Counted from the stretch's first letter, positions 9,041-18,478 are shown. The stretch: 64,000 bases of DNA from a bacterium (GCA_016125045.1 WGML01000007.1:248001-312000); one strand, 5' to 3'. Numbers and translations: made by a program. The notes: generated from the letters alone by a model not told the origin.

Positions 9041-10396
9041 ATGACTGAGCCCGCCAAAGGACTCTTCATCCGCACCCACGGGTGTCAGATGAATGTCTAT
9101 GACTCTGAACGCATGACGGACATCCTGCGCCCGCTCGGTTACCGCGCCGTCGACACTCCGGAAGCCGCCGATCTCGTCATTCTCAACACCTGCCACATTC
9201 GCGAGAAAGCGACCGAGAAGGTGTTCTCCGAACTTGGCGTCCTGAAGCGGCTCAAGGACGAAGCGGGCGGAAAGATGCGCATCGCGGTCGCCGGATGCGT
9301 CGCCCAGGCCGAGGGCGAGGAGATCATGCGCCGTCAGCCCGCGGTCGACATCGTGGTGGGACCGCAATCCTATCACCGTCTTCCCGAACTCATCGCGCAG
9401 GTGTCGCGTCAGACCGGAGACCGGCTGGCGACGGACTTCGACGTCGTCGACAAGTTCGACGCGCTCGCGATCGATCGTGAAGTCGATGGCCCTTCCGCCT
9501 TTCTGTCGATCCAGGAGGGTTGCGACAAGTTCTGCACCTTCTGCGTCGTGCCCTATACGAGAGGGCCCGAATACGCCCGTTCGGCTGTGGAAATCATCGA
9601 CGAGGCGAAAGCGCTGGTGGATCGCGGCGTGCGCGAGATCGTCCTCCTCGGCCAGAACGTCAACGCGTGGCGCGGCGCCGCGCCGGACGGCGGCGGCGAA
9701 TGGGAGTTGGGCGCGCTTATCGCGCGGCTCTCTCAACTCGGCGGGCTCGAGCGGATCCGGTATACGACCTCGCACCCGCGGGACATGACCGACGATCTCA
9801 TCTTCGCGCATCGCGATGTGGCGAAGCTAGCGCCTTACCTGCACCTGCCCGTGCAGTCCGGCTCGGATCGTATCCTCAAGGCGATGAATCGCGGACATGA
9901 CGCCAAGCGCTATCTCACCATCATCGAAACAGCGCGCAAACATCGCCCGGACCTCGCGGTGGCGTCGGATTTTATCGTCGGGTTTCCGGGGGAAACCGAA
10001 GCGGATTTTGAGGCGACGCTCGCTCTTGTTCGGGAGGTCCGGTTCGCATCCGCCTTTGCTTTCAAGTATTCGCCGAGGCCCGGAACCCCCGCCGCAAGCC
10101 TTCCCGGGGCCGTTCCGGACGCTGAAAAAGACGAGCGGCTTCAACGACTTCAGGCCGAGATCGGTCGCGGGCAGCAGGCCTTCAATTCGGCAACCGTGGG
10201 GCGCGTCCTGCGGGTGATCTTCGGCCGCCCCGGACGCCGCCCCGGCCAGGCGCTCGGTTACTCGCCCTACCTCCAGCCGGTGCATGTTGACGACGCGGCA
10301 AGCTGGATTGGGCGCAGCGCCGACGTCGAGATCAGGTCCGCGACGCAGTCCAGCCTGTCGGGCGAGATCCGCGCCCATGCGGAGTTGCGGACTTGA
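9041..10396 (+). CDS. miaB: tRNA-2-methylthio-N6-dimethylallyladenosine synthase MiaB
   Basis: A 451-residue radical-SAM methylthiotransferase that adds the 2-methylthio group to i6A37 of tRNA. The N-terminal UPF0004 domain carries the auxiliary [4Fe-4S] cysteines Cys15, Cys51 and Cys86. The radical-SAM CxxxCxxC is at Cys161, Cys165 and Cys168 (EGCDKFCTFC), and a TRAM RNA-binding domain forms the C-terminus. Length and domain order match the family. The stop overlaps the phoH start by four bases (TTGA), a conserved miaB-phoH-ybeY-corC-lnt arrangement. Confidence 0.97.
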   Translation: MTEPAKGLFIRTHGCQMNVYDSERMTDILRPLGYRAVDTPEAADLVILNTCHIREKATEKVFSELGVLKRLKDEAGGKMRIAVAGCVAQAEGEEIMRRQPAVDIVVGPQSYHRLPELIAQVSRQTGDRLATDFDVVDKFDALAIDREVDGPSAFLSIQEGCDKFCTFCVVPYTRGPEYARSAVEIIDEAKALVDRGVREIVLLGQNVNAWRGAAPDGGGEWELGALIARLSQLGGLERIRYTTSHPRDMTDDLIFAHRDVAKLAPYLHLPVQSGSDRILKAMNRGHDAKRYLTIIETARKHRPDLAVASDFIVGFPGETEADFEATLALVREVRFASAFAFKYSPRPGTPAASLPGAVPDAEKDERLQRLQAEIGRGQQAFNSATVGRVLRVIFGRPGRRPGQALGYSPYLQPVHVDDAASWIGRSADVEIRSATQSSLSGEIRAHAELRT

Positions 10397-11379
10397 GCGA
10401 ACGCAACCGGGCTGATTCCTGCAGGATGGCGGTGATGGTCGCCGACCCGCAGCTTCTTCGCACCATCTGCGGGCCGGCGCACGCCAATCTCGCGGAGCTT
10501 GAGCGGGCGTTCGCGGCGGACCGGCTGCGCGCCGAAAGTCAGGGGGGCGAGATCGTCCTCACCGGTGAAAACGACGTTTGCGCGGTGGCGGCGCGCGCGC
10601 TCAAAACCTTTATCGCCCGTGTCGAGGCGGGCGCCGTCGCGGACCCTGACGAGGTCGCGGCCGCAGTTGTGGTGTCCACAGCGTCCGCCCAGGGCGGCGG
10701 CGTGGTCAGTGGTCTGCGGCCGACGGTGATGGCGAAAACACCCGGCCAGAGCGCCTACATCGACCTCCTGCAACGACCCGACCGGGGACTGATCTTTGGC
10801 GTTGGCCCAGCGGGCACCGGCAAGACCTATCTTGCGGTGGCGGTTGGCGCAGCTGCGTTGAAGGCGCGGGCGATCCGCCGGCTCGTGATCGCGCGCCCCG
10901 CGGTGGAGGCCGGAGAGAAACTCGGCTTTCTGCCCGGCACGCAGGAGCAGAAGGTCGACCCCTACATGTTGCCGATTTGGGACGCCCTCAATGAGTTCTT
11001 CGGCGCGGTCGAGGTTGACCGCCTGAAGGAGCGTCGCGAAATCGAGGTCGCTCCGCTCGCCTTCATGCGAGGCCGGACGATGAAGGATGCGTTCGTGATC
11101 ATCGATGAAGCGCAGAACGCCACTATCCCGCAGATGAAGATGGTGCTCACGCGCCTTGGCCGGAACGCAAGGATGGTGGTTACGGGCGACCCCTCTCAGA
11201 CGGATCTGCCGGATCGGACGGCGTCGGGGCTCTCGCATGCGTTGCGCATCCTTGACGGAGTGGAGGGTGTTTCCTTCTGTCGCCTGACCTCGGCGGATAT
11301 ACAGCGACACGAACTCGTCGGGCGTATCGTCAAGGCGTATGATGACGACGCTGAAAAGGCTGGGGCTCAACCGAAGTGA
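10393..11379 (+). CDS. phoH: PhoH-family ATPase
   Basis: A 328-residue PhoH-like P-loop ATPase with Walker A GPAGTGKT at 138-145 and Walker B FVIIDEAQNA. PhoH proteins are conserved in the ybeY neighbourhood and are thought to act in RNA metabolism; the exact activity is unknown. The start is a TTG overlapping the miaB stop. An ATG 11 codons later (10426) is an alternative. It overlaps ybeY by four bases at its 3' end. Confidence 0.93.
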   Translation: MSERNRADSCRMAVMVADPQLLRTICGPAHANLAELERAFAADRLRAESQGGEIVLTGENDVCAVAARALKTFIARVEAGAVADPDEVAAAVVVSTASAQGGGVVSGLRPTVMAKTPGQSAYIDLLQRPDRGLIFGVGPAGTGKTYLAVAVGAAALKARAIRRLVIARPAVEAGEKLGFLPGTQEQKVDPYMLPIWDALNEFFGAVEVDRLKERREIEVAPLAFMRGRTMKDAFVIIDEAQNATIPQMKMVLTRLGRNARMVVTGDPSQTDLPDRTASGLSHALRILDGVEGVSFCRLTSADIQRHELVGRIVKAYDDDAEKAGAQPK

Positions 11380-11864
11380 ACGCGCAGGCGCTGGACGATC
11401 TGGACGTGGACGTGCGCGTCGGCGACGACCGCTGGTCCGCACGGCTTGATGACGCGGAGGGCTTCTGCGGCCGCGTGCTCGCCGTGGCCGCACGCGACAT
11501 GGCGATCTCCGGGGAAGTCGGCGTGCTCCTGACCGCCGATGCCGAGATGCGTGACTTGAATCACCGCTGGCGCGGGCTCGACAAGCCGACAGACGTTCTG
11601 TCCTTTCAGGGACCCGCAAAGGCGTTCCCGACACAACCAGCCCCGTTGGGGGACATCGCGATCGGGCTTGAAACGGCCATGCGTGACGCCGATGCAATGG
11701 CTCGACCGGTCGAATTCCATGTCGCCCACCTGCTGGTGCACGGTTTTCTGCACCTTCTCGGTTACGATCACATCCAACCCGAAGACGCGGACCGAATGGA
11801 ACCGCTAGAAATCCGGATCCTGGCCCAGCTTGGCTGGCCGGACCCCTATGGAGACCCTCACTAA
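11376..11864 (+). CDS. ybeY: Endoribonuclease YbeY (rRNA maturation)
   Basis: A 162-residue metal-dependent single-strand endoribonuclease required for 16S rRNA 3'-end maturation and ribosome quality control. The zinc-binding motif H-x3-H-x5-H is complete at His122, His126 and His132 (VHGFLHLLGYDH). The segment DKPTDVLSF is also a family hallmark. The GTG start lies in a GTGA overlap with phoH. It is followed after 3 bases by the CBS-domain gene. Confidence 0.95.
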   Translation: MNAQALDDLDVDVRVGDDRWSARLDDAEGFCGRVLAVAARDMAISGEVGVLLTADAEMRDLNHRWRGLDKPTDVLSFQGPAKAFPTQPAPLGDIAIGLETAMRDADAMARPVEFHVAHLLVHGFLHLLGYDHIQPEDADRMEPLEIRILAQLGWPDPYGDPH

Positions 11865-11867
11865 GCC

Positions 11868-12755
11868 ATGCCAGACAGCCCCGATAGCGGCCCCCGACCG
11901 TCGTTCACGGAACGACTTGCAAGACTGGTGGGGCGCCCAGCGCCCGAGGTCGACGGCGTCAAGACCAAAGCCGGCGCCGCACCTGCCCTTTCGGTGTCGA
12001 TTGAGGCGTTCAAAAGCCTCAGCGTTCGCGAGGTTATGATCTCCCGGGTCGAGATTTCGGCCTTGGACGTTGATATGACGTTGGGGGAAACGCTGAACCG
12101 GTTCGCCCTCCATCGGCACTCTCGTATGCCGGTCTATCGCGGTGAACTCGACGACGCGGTCGGTTTTGTTCACATCAAGGATATTCTCGCGGAACTGGAC
12201 GCAAGCGGCATGGCGCCGGAGGTCCTCGCCTCCCGACCGCTCGATCGGCTGAAGCGTGAGATCCTCTTTGTGCCGGAATCCATGTTGCTGCCCGAGCTGC
12301 TCGTGCTGATGCAGACCAAGCGCACCCATATGGCGCTTGTCGTGGATGAGTTCGGCGGCATTGACGGCGTTGTCTGCCTTGAAGATCTCGTCGAACAGAT
12401 CGTCGGCGACATCGAGGATGAGCATGACGAGCAGACCCTTCACATCATCCGCAGGGGGCGATCCTTGTGGGATGTGGACGCATCTGCGCCGATTGAGGAT
12501 GTGGAAGCGGAGACCGGATGCCGGCTGGCGGTGGCCGATTTTGCGGGGGAGATAGAGACGCTCGGCGGGCTGGTTACGGCGCTGGCGGGAAGGGTTCCAG
12601 CGAAGGCTGATCTGATCAAGCATCCGAGCGGCGTTTTGTTTGAGGTGATCGACGCAGACCCCCGGCGGATTCTCAAACTTCGGATGCGCGGCATGTCTCG
12701 CGGCGGCGCAGCGCCGAACGACCAACCGATCGACGCTGGCGGCGAGCGGACGTGA
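11868..12755 (+). CDS. Hemolysin-family CBS-domain protein (CorC/TlyC/YbeX type)
   Basis: A 295-residue cytoplasmic protein with two CBS domains (about residues 55-180, including REVMISRVEISALD and VDEFGGIDGVVCLEDLVEQIVGD in parts) and a C-terminal CorC_HlyC transporter-associated domain. Such proteins are linked to magnesium/cobalt efflux or, in the YbeX case, ribosome function. They are encoded between ybeY and lnt in many proteobacteria, exactly as here. It has no membrane segments. It overlaps the lnt start by four bases (GTGA). Confidence 0.92.
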   Translation: MPDSPDSGPRPSFTERLARLVGRPAPEVDGVKTKAGAAPALSVSIEAFKSLSVREVMISRVEISALDVDMTLGETLNRFALHRHSRMPVYRGELDDAVGFVHIKDILAELDASGMAPEVLASRPLDRLKREILFVPESMLLPELLVLMQTKRTHMALVVDEFGGIDGVVCLEDLVEQIVGDIEDEHDEQTLHIIRRGRSLWDVDASAPIEDVEAETGCRLAVADFAGEIETLGGLVTALAGRVPAKADLIKHPSGVLFEVIDADPRRILKLRMRGMSRGGAAPNDQPIDAGGERT

Positions 12756-14413
12756 GCAAAGGGACCGCCGATCAAGCTCAGACGGGCGCTGCCCCGCTCG
12801 ATCCGGCGCAGGGACGGCTGGCAACCCTGAAAGGCTGGCGGGCGCTGGCCGTCGCCGCTCTGTTTGGCGCAGTCGCAAACCTTGCCTTCGCGCCGCTTTA
12901 TATCTGGCCTGCCTGGGCGGTCGGGGCGGTGGGACTGATCTGGTTGCTGGACGGCGGCGCGCGGCTGCCAGCGGGGCGCGCCGCCTTCTTCTGGCGGACG
13001 TTCGCCTTCGGCTTCAGCTACTTTCTCATCGGGCTTCACTGGACCGCGGCGGCTTTCCTCGTCGATGCGCGGCAGTATCTCGGTTTCGTCTGGATGGCTG
13101 TGTTGTTGTTGCCGGGTGGACTCGCCTTCATCTGGGCGCTGTTCTTCGCGTTCGCCCGGGGCTTCTGGTCCCCCGGCCCTGCGCGGATCCTCGTTTTCGT
13201 GGTCGCGGTCTCCGCCGCGGAATGGACCCGCAGCCATCTGTTCGGCGGTCTGCCGTGGAATCTGCCCGGGATGGTCTGGGTTCCAGGGAGCGCCGTGTCG
13301 CAATCAGCCTCCGTCTGGGGGGCGACTGGCTTGTCGATCCTGACAGTGTTCGCGCTGGCCTCACCCGCGACGCTCGCCAATGTCGGCCGATCCGGAGCCA
13401 TCGCGGCGGCGCCGATTCTCGTTTCGGCGATTCTGTTCGGCGCCTTATGGGGGTGGGGCGCGCAGCGTCTTTCCTCCGCTGGCCCGGTGGGGCAGGAGGG
13501 CGGCGGACCCGTTGTCCGCATCATCGACGCGGGCGTGCCGCAGCGTGACAAGTTTCAGCCCGGGTCGGCGTGGGAAGTCCTTCGTCGATATCACGAACTC
13601 ACCGGCCCGCCCGCGGCCGGCGCTGCGCCGATCGTCATTTGGCCGGAGGGGGCGCTGCCCGCCTTCTTGTTTGAATGGCCCGAGGGGCTTGATGTGGTCA
13701 CATCGTCGCTGGGCGACCGGCGTCTGATCCTCGGCGTCACCCGTCGTGAAATCGATCCCGAAGGACCGGGCGAGCGCGCCTATAACAGTCTCGCCGTGTT
13801 GTCGTCGACGAGCAGCATGCGCGGCGCGCTCGCTATCTATGACAAGCACCGCCTGGTGCCATTTGGCGAGTTTACCCCGCTTCGAAGCCTGGCGGCGCAG
13901 GTCGGAATTCCAACCCTCCAGGCGCTGGCGGTCAACGGCTTTTATTCCGGGCCTCGTCCGACCACGATGTCGGTGTCGGGCGTGCCGCCGTTTGGTCCCC
14001 TCATCTGCTACGAGGCGATCTTCCCTGGCCTCGCCCCGGACGGAGACGACCGTCCGAACTGGCTTGTGGTGGTTTCCAATGATTCATGGTTCGGCCAGAT
14101 TTCCGGCCCCCGGCAGCACGCCGCCCAGTCGCAGTGGCGGGCCATCGAAGAGGGGCTGCCCGTCGCCCGTGCGGCATCCGGCGGACCAAGCGGCATGATT
14201 GACCCGTTCGGTCGATGGACCGCACGAGCAGGGCCGGTCGATCCGGCAATCCATGGCCCCGATCCCAAGTCATGGCGCGCGGCGCTCGTGGACGCGCCGA
14301 TCCCAGCCGCGCTGCCCGAGACGATATATTCGCGCTGGGGCGATCTCGCCTTCTGGTTGTTCTTTGGGGGTTTTACCCTTGGGGTGTTGGTGCTGCGGCA
14401 AAGAAAGGCGTAA
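12752..14413 (+). CDS. lnt: Apolipoprotein N-acyltransferase
   Basis: A 553-residue inner-membrane enzyme that adds the third acyl chain to the N-terminal cysteine of lipoproteins. Several hydrophobic helices occupy roughly residues 30-235, followed by a periplasmic carbon-nitrogen-hydrolase domain. The catalytic triad is visible: Glu299 (WPEGALP), Lys365 (YDKHRLVPFGEF) and Cys419 (LICYEAIF). A final membrane helix lies near the C-terminus. The window also encodes its likely substrates, the lipoproteins at 4277, 21212, 55455 and 61126. Confidence 0.96.
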   Translation: MSKGTADQAQTGAAPLDPAQGRLATLKGWRALAVAALFGAVANLAFAPLYIWPAWAVGAVGLIWLLDGGARLPAGRAAFFWRTFAFGFSYFLIGLHWTAAAFLVDARQYLGFVWMAVLLLPGGLAFIWALFFAFARGFWSPGPARILVFVVAVSAAEWTRSHLFGGLPWNLPGMVWVPGSAVSQSASVWGATGLSILTVFALASPATLANVGRSGAIAAAPILVSAILFGALWGWGAQRLSSAGPVGQEGGGPVVRIIDAGVPQRDKFQPGSAWEVLRRYHELTGPPAAGAAPIVIWPEGALPAFLFEWPEGLDVVTSSLGDRRLILGVTRREIDPEGPGERAYNSLAVLSSTSSMRGALAIYDKHRLVPFGEFTPLRSLAAQVGIPTLQALAVNGFYSGPRPTTMSVSGVPPFGPLICYEAIFPGLAPDGDDRPNWLVVVSNDSWFGQISGPRQHAAQSQWRAIEEGLPVARAASGGPSGMIDPFGRWTARAGPVDPAIHGPDPKSWRAALVDAPIPAALPETIYSRWGDLAFWLFFGGFTLGVLVLRQRKA

Positions 14414-14464
14414 ACCGGGTCCAGAGGCGCACGCGCATCATTTCTTCCGCCGGCGAGACCCGAC

Positions 14465-14929
14465 TTGGACAGCAAGCTGCCTAACCTGATCGACAAACAC
14501 GTCGGACGCCGCCTGCGCTGGCGACGCCGCGAACTGCACCTGTCTCAGGAAAAGCTCGCCGAAATGCTGGGCGTGACGTTTCAGCAGATTCAGAAATATG
14601 AGCGCGGCGCGAACCGGATTTCAGCCGGTCGCCTGTTCGAACTTGCGCAGGCGCTCGATGCTTCGATCGCCTATTTTTACGAAGGCGCGGATGAGGTGAA
14701 CTGTGCCCTTGCGCGCGGTGTCGCCGAAGGGGACGAGGCGCCGGAGTTCACCGGGTTGATCGACGCCGACGCCGTCGATCTCGTGATCGCGTTCCAGTCG
14801 ATCCCGGATGAAGGGCTGCGCCGTTCGATCCTTGCGATGGTGCGCAATTCGGCGTCGGCGTTTGCATCGGCGGGCGGGACCAAGCGCGACCCGGATGCTC
14901 CGCCCGGCAAGTCAAGCCAGCAAGACTAA
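14465..14929 (+). CDS. XRE-family helix-turn-helix transcriptional regulator
   Basis: A 154-residue protein with an N-terminal Cro/CI-type HTH at about residues 12-70 (VGRRLRWRRRELHLSQEKLAEMLG in parts, then FQQIQKYERGANRIS). The C-terminal half is helical and ends in a polar tail. It belongs to the widespread alphaproteobacterial single-HTH regulators encoded next to metK. The only possible start in the gap after lnt is the TTG at 14465. Its stop (14927-14929) is three bases from the palindrome that precedes metK. Whether this protein binds that palindrome is unknown. Confidence 0.9.
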   Translation: MDSKLPNLIDKHVGRRLRWRRRELHLSQEKLAEMLGVTFQQIQKYERGANRISAGRLFELAQALDASIAYFYEGADEVNCALARGVAEGDEAPEFTGLIDADAVDLVIAFQSIPDEGLRRSILAMVRNSASAFASAGGTKRDPDAPPGKSSQQD

Positions 14930-14931
14930 CG

Positions 14932-14953
14932 CATATAAAGCTTTCTTTATGTG
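14932..14953. promoter_or_regulatory. Palindromic operator candidate upstream of metK (SahR-like)
   Basis: Two 9-base arms, CATATAAAG (14932-14940) and CTTTATGTG (14945-14953), are inverted repeats with one mismatch, separated by CTTT. This 9-4-9 AT-rich palindrome is out of character with the GC-rich surroundings and lies about 100 bases before the metK start. Its geometry and arms resemble, as remembered, the operators of the methionine-cycle repressor SahR in other alphaproteobacteria. There is no T-tract, so it does not look like a terminator. Confidence 0.6.
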
Positions 14954-15054
14954 ATTTTTAAGCTAAGGGTGGTGCCGCACTTGGGCGAGGCGTTTGCCCG
15001 CGCGTCGTCTGTACATCCTAATCCAGCGGGACACGTTCCCTTGCGAGGCCATAA

Positions 15055-16227
15055 ATGTCGCGATCGAGTTTCCTTTTCACGAGCGAGAGCGTTTCGGAGG
15101 GACACCCCGACAAGGTGTGCGACCGTATCTCCGACACCGTGGTGGATCTCTATCTCGCGCGCGACCCCGTCGCCCGGGTGGCCTGCGAAACGCTCGCCAC
15201 GACCAACCTCATCGTACTCGCCGGAGAAATGCGTATCCGCGACGATCTCACGCCGTCCATGGAAGAGATCGAAACGGCGGTCCGCGAGGCGGTGCGGGAT
15301 ATCGGTTATCACCAGAAGGGGTTTCATTGGCAGACAGCCGAGCTGATCAACCGTCTGCACGGACAGTCTGCGGACATCGCAATGGGTGTCGACGAGGCCG
15401 CCGACAAGGAAGAGGGCGCTGGCGATCAGGGTATCATGTTCGGCTACGCGACGGACGAAACGCCCGAACTCATGCCCGCCCCGATCCAGTACGCTCACCA
15501 GATTCTTCAGCGGATGGCGCAGGCCCGCAAGTCGGGCGAACGTCCGGAGTTCGAGCCGGACGCCAAGAGCCAGGTCACGCTGCGCTATGAGAACGGCAAG
15601 CCCGTCGGCGTGACGTCTGTCGTGGTCTCCACTCAGCACAAGCAGGGCTTTTCGCCCAAGCATGTCCGCGAACTCGTTCGTCCCATCGTGGCGAGCGTGC
15701 TGCCGGAGGGCTGGTTCCCCCCCGAGGAAGAGTTCTACGTCAACCCGACGGGCAATTTCGTGATAGGAGGACCGGATGGCGACGCGGGCCTGACCGGCCG
15801 CAAGATCATCGTCGACACCTATGGCGGCGCTTCGCCCCACGGCGGCGGCGCGTTCTCGGGCAAGGACCCGACCAAGGTGGACCGATCGGCCGCCTACGCC
15901 TGCCGCTATCTCGCCAAGAACGTCGTCGCAGCGGGCCTTGCGACGCGCTGCACGATCCAGCTGTCCTATGCGATCGGCGTCGCGAAACCCCTGTCGGTGT
16001 ATGTCAACACGGGGGGAACAGCGCGCGTCGACGAAGCGAAGATCGAGGCCGCGCTTCAGGAGCTCATGAACCTTACGCCCAAGGGCATCCGCACCCACCT
16101 GCAGCTCAATCGCCCGATCTACGCGCGTACCGCCGCCTACGGTCATTTCGGTCGTGCGCCGGAGGCTGACGGAGGCTTTTCTTGGGAGAAGACCGACCTC
16201 GCGGACCAGCTTCGCGGGCTGAACTGA
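15055..16227 (+). CDS. metK: S-adenosylmethionine synthetase
   Basis: A 390-residue cytosolic enzyme making S-adenosylmethionine from methionine and ATP. All family signatures are present: [14 protein letters not shown] near the N-terminus, [13 protein letters not shown] at about residues 122-134, and [19 protein letters not shown] around 262-280. The length is normal. The ATG at 15055 follows a GCGAGG motif. It is likely regulated through the palindrome at 14932-14953. Several SAM-using enzymes are encoded nearby (trmB, miaB, rsmB, ubiE), but these are housekeeping genes and not evidence of a pathway. Confidence 0.97.
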   Translation: MSRSSFLFTSESVSEGHPDKVCDRISDTVVDLYLARDPVARVACETLATTNLIVLAGEMRIRDDLTPSMEEIETAVREAVRDIGYHQKGFHWQTAELINRLHGQSADIAMGVDEAADKEEGAGDQGIMFGYATDETPELMPAPIQYAHQILQRMAQARKSGERPEFEPDAKSQVTLRYENGKPVGVTSVVVSTQHKQGFSPKHVRELVRPIVASVLPEGWFPPEEEFYVNPTGNFVIGGPDGDAGLTGRKIIVDTYGGASPHGGGAFSGKDPTKVDRSAAYACRYLAKNVVAAGLATRCTIQLSYAIGVAKPLSVYVNTGGTARVDEAKIEAALQELMNLTPKGIRTHLQLNRPIYARTAAYGHFGRAPEADGGFSWEKTDLADQLRGLN

Positions 16228-16943
16228 GCGGCGAGGAGGACCCCGTTGCCGGAACGGCTCGCGGGCGCCTTGGCCGACGTCTCTACGGCCGCTCAGCGGG
16301 AAAGCCGCTGTCCGCGCGTCGGGAGGCGCTGCTTTCGGATCTGCTTCCTCGCCTGACGGTCGCCGTCCATCCGCCAGGAGCGCTAGACCCCGCGAGCCTG
16401 TTCGACGGGCGTCCGGTACGCGTGGTGCTCGAGATCGGCTTCGGCGCCGGGGAGCATCTCGTGGCGCAGGCGACGTCGCATCCGGAGACCGGTTATGTCG
16501 GCGTCGAGCCCTTTCTCGACGGCGTCGCGAAGGTTCTGGTCGGGATTGATGCGGCGGGGCTCACCAATATTTGGTTGCGCCGGGGCGACGCCCGCGACCT
16601 TCTGGATGAACTCGCTCCCGGGGTCATCGACCGGGTGTTTATCCTGTTTCCCGATCCATGGCCGAAGGCGCGGCATCACAAGCGCCGATTGATCCAGCCG
16701 GCTTTCCTCGACCAGCTCGCGCGTGTTCTGGCGCCGGAGGCTGAGGTCAGGTTCGCGACGGATTGGGCGGACTACGCCAATGAGGCGTTGCTCGTCTTCA
16801 CGCGCCACGCGCGCTTCCGCTGGCGCGCTCGCTCGGCGATGGACTGGCGCGCGCCCCCTTCAGATCACGTCCCCACCCGCTATCAGCAGAAGGGACTGGG
16901 CGACTGCTCGCCGGTCTACTACGATTTCGACTTTCTCGGCTGA
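16182..16943 (+). CDS. trmB: tRNA (guanine-N7-)-methyltransferase
   Basis: A class I SAM methyltransferase that forms m7G46 in tRNA. Motif I is [11 protein letters not shown], and the TrmB-specific [15 protein letters not shown] and PTRYQQKG near the end are clear. The frame has no usable start codon after the metK stop, so the best start is the TTG at 16182, inside metK, with a GGAGGC motif at 16171-16176. This gives 253 residues and a 46-base overlap with metK. The first 25 residues do not resemble the family, so the true start may be a non-standard codon further in. Confidence 0.9.
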   Translation: MGEDRPRGPASRAELSGEEDPVAGTARGRLGRRLYGRSAGKPLSARREALLSDLLPRLTVAVHPPGALDPASLFDGRPVRVVLEIGFGAGEHLVAQATSHPETGYVGVEPFLDGVAKVLVGIDAAGLTNIWLRRGDARDLLDELAPGVIDRVFILFPDPWPKARHHKRRLIQPAFLDQLARVLAPEAEVRFATDWADYANEALLVFTRHARFRWRARSAMDWRAPPSDHVPTRYQQKGLGDCSPVYYDFDFLG

Positions 16944-16951
16944 CACATCAG

Positions 16952-17923
16952 ATGACCCGATCAGACGCGATCATCGTCGGTGACATCGGCGGCACCAATG
17001 TGCGGCTGGCGATCGCGCACCGGATCGACGGACGGATCGGGATCGGCGATGTCTGGAGCGGCCGCGTCGCCGATTTCCCGGCCTTCGAGGATGCGCTCGC
17101 CGTCGGCCTTGCTGATACAGGAGTACGACCGGACGGGGCGGCCTTCGGTCTTGCAGGACCGGTCGAGGGATCGCGGGTTCACCTGCTCCATTCTGGCTGG
17201 ACCGTGGATGGATCAGTGCTTGCCGCGCGCTTCGGCTTTCGCCGCGTCGAGCTTGCGAACGATTTTGCGGCGATGGCGCGGTCGGCGCCGGAACTCCGCG
17301 ATGATCAATGGCTGGGCGTGCTCCCGGGGGCGCCGCGGCCGCCAACAGGGTGCTCCACTCAGGTGGTGGCGGGGCCTGGCACGGGCTTCGGGCTCGCCTG
17401 GCTCACGAGAACACCGGCCGGATGGTCCATCCTGAGCGGGGAGGGGGGCCATCAGCGTTTCGCGCCGGTCACCGCTTTCGAATTCGACGTCGCGGAAGCC
17501 CTCCGTTCGGCGGGGCACTATGTCTCCACGGAGCTCGTGGCCTCCGGATCCGGGTTCGACAGCGTTCGCCGTGCGTGTGCGAGTGTTCTTGGCGTCGCGG
17601 ACCCGATGCTGACCGCGGCTGAGATCGGCGATCGTGCGATCGAGGGCGATCCGTTCGCGCAGCAGGTGTGCCGCTTGCGTGCGCGGGCTACGCTGTCGCT
17701 CCTGGGCGACGCCGTGCTGGCAGGCGATGGCCGGGCGGGGGCCTGGCTCGCCGGCGGCGTATCAATCCACCTTGAACCGTGGCTTAGAGAGCCCGAGAGC
17801 CTGGAGCGGTTCCTCGACCGGGGGCCGCGCCGATCCTACCTCACGGAAACGCCGCTACGACTGATCACGTCGGGTTCTGCGGCGCTCATAGGGGCCGCCG
17901 CGCTCTATTTTGACCGGTCCTGA
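16952..17923 (+). CDS. glk: Glucokinase (Glk family)
   Basis: A 323-residue cytoplasmic sugar kinase that phosphorylates glucose with ATP. The phosphate-binding motif GDIGGTNVRLAIA is at the N-terminus. FGLAGPVEGSRVHLLHSGWTV in parts, ELANDFAA, and SGEGGHQRFAP follow in the order of the Glk family (not ROK). It starts 8 bases after the trmB stop and is probably part of the same transcript. The opposite strand carries the next gene after 7 bases. Confidence 0.92.
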   Translation: MTRSDAIIVGDIGGTNVRLAIAHRIDGRIGIGDVWSGRVADFPAFEDALAVGLADTGVRPDGAAFGLAGPVEGSRVHLLHSGWTVDGSVLAARFGFRRVELANDFAAMARSAPELRDDQWLGVLPGAPRPPTGCSTQVVAGPGTGFGLAWLTRTPAGWSILSGEGGHQRFAPVTAFEFDVAEALRSAGHYVSTELVASGSGFDSVRRACASVLGVADPMLTAAEIGDRAIEGDPFAQQVCRLRARATLSLLGDAVLAGDGRAGAWLAGGVSIHLEPWLREPESLERFLDRGPRRSYLTETPLRLITSGSAALIGAAALYFDRS

Positions 17924-17930
17924 CGCTTGA

Positions 17931-18314
17931 TCATCTGCAAACGCGGGAGCGTCGGTGAACACCGCTGAAAGAGCGCGCGCCGATCGAACGGCCGACCACG
18001 GCTGCGCCGGCGGAAGCACGCGACACCGCGATCACACGAATGCTACCGCCATAGCTGCCCCCGACACCGGCCCCGACGCCACCATCTCCGAAATTCGCCG
18101 GCAGGATTACGCCCTCGGGTTCTGCCGCGGGCGCAGGCGCGTTGATCGGCTCAGGTGGCGGAAGGGTAGGGAGCGGCGCCTCTGTGCGAAGCGGGGGAGC
18201 GGGCGTCACGGTCAGCGGCGGTGCGTTCCGGCGGCCATCCGCAAGCGCCACGGGTGCGGCGAGCGTCAGCGCCGCCGCAAGGCAGCCAAGGCGTATAAGG
18301 GTCGATGATGACAA
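17931..18314 (-). CDS. Small secreted proline-rich protein of unknown function
   Basis: If translation starts at the TTG at 18314, the product is 127 residues and begins with a good signal peptide (LIRLGCLAAALTLAAPVALA, cleavage near residue 26). A proline/alanine-rich linker follows, then a short glycine-rich stretch (GVGAGVGGSYGGS). A GGGACAGG motif lies just upstream of that TTG. The frame is open to a TTG at 18392, but the longer N-terminus would bury the signal peptide. It lies downstream of the DUF1674 gene on the same strand. The C-terminus is basic and low in complexity, so a truncated or frameshifted gene is possible. Confidence 0.42.
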   Translation of the reverse strand: MSSSTLIRLGCLAAALTLAAPVALADGRRNAPPLTVTPAPPLRTEAPLPTLPPPEPINAPAPAAEPEGVILPANFGDGGVGAGVGGSYGGSIRVIAVSRASAGAAVVGRSIGARSFSGVHRRSRVCR

Positions 18315-18478
18315 GATGGCCTGTCCCGCAAGTTCGAGCTGAGCAGGCACAGTAACCGTGCTGCGGTTGCTTGCGCAAACGGTGGATCGCAATCGAGGAA
18401 TTCCACGCTTGAGCGATCCCGGCGGGGGCGAATTGCGTTCCGGAGTGGGTCAATCCGGCGCGGCGCGCTCCTGATCCG

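Noticed and set aside
14930..15054. SAM riboswitch upstream of metK
   Set aside because: No recognisable SAM-II, SAM/SAH or SAH pseudoknot core was found; the palindrome fits a protein operator better.
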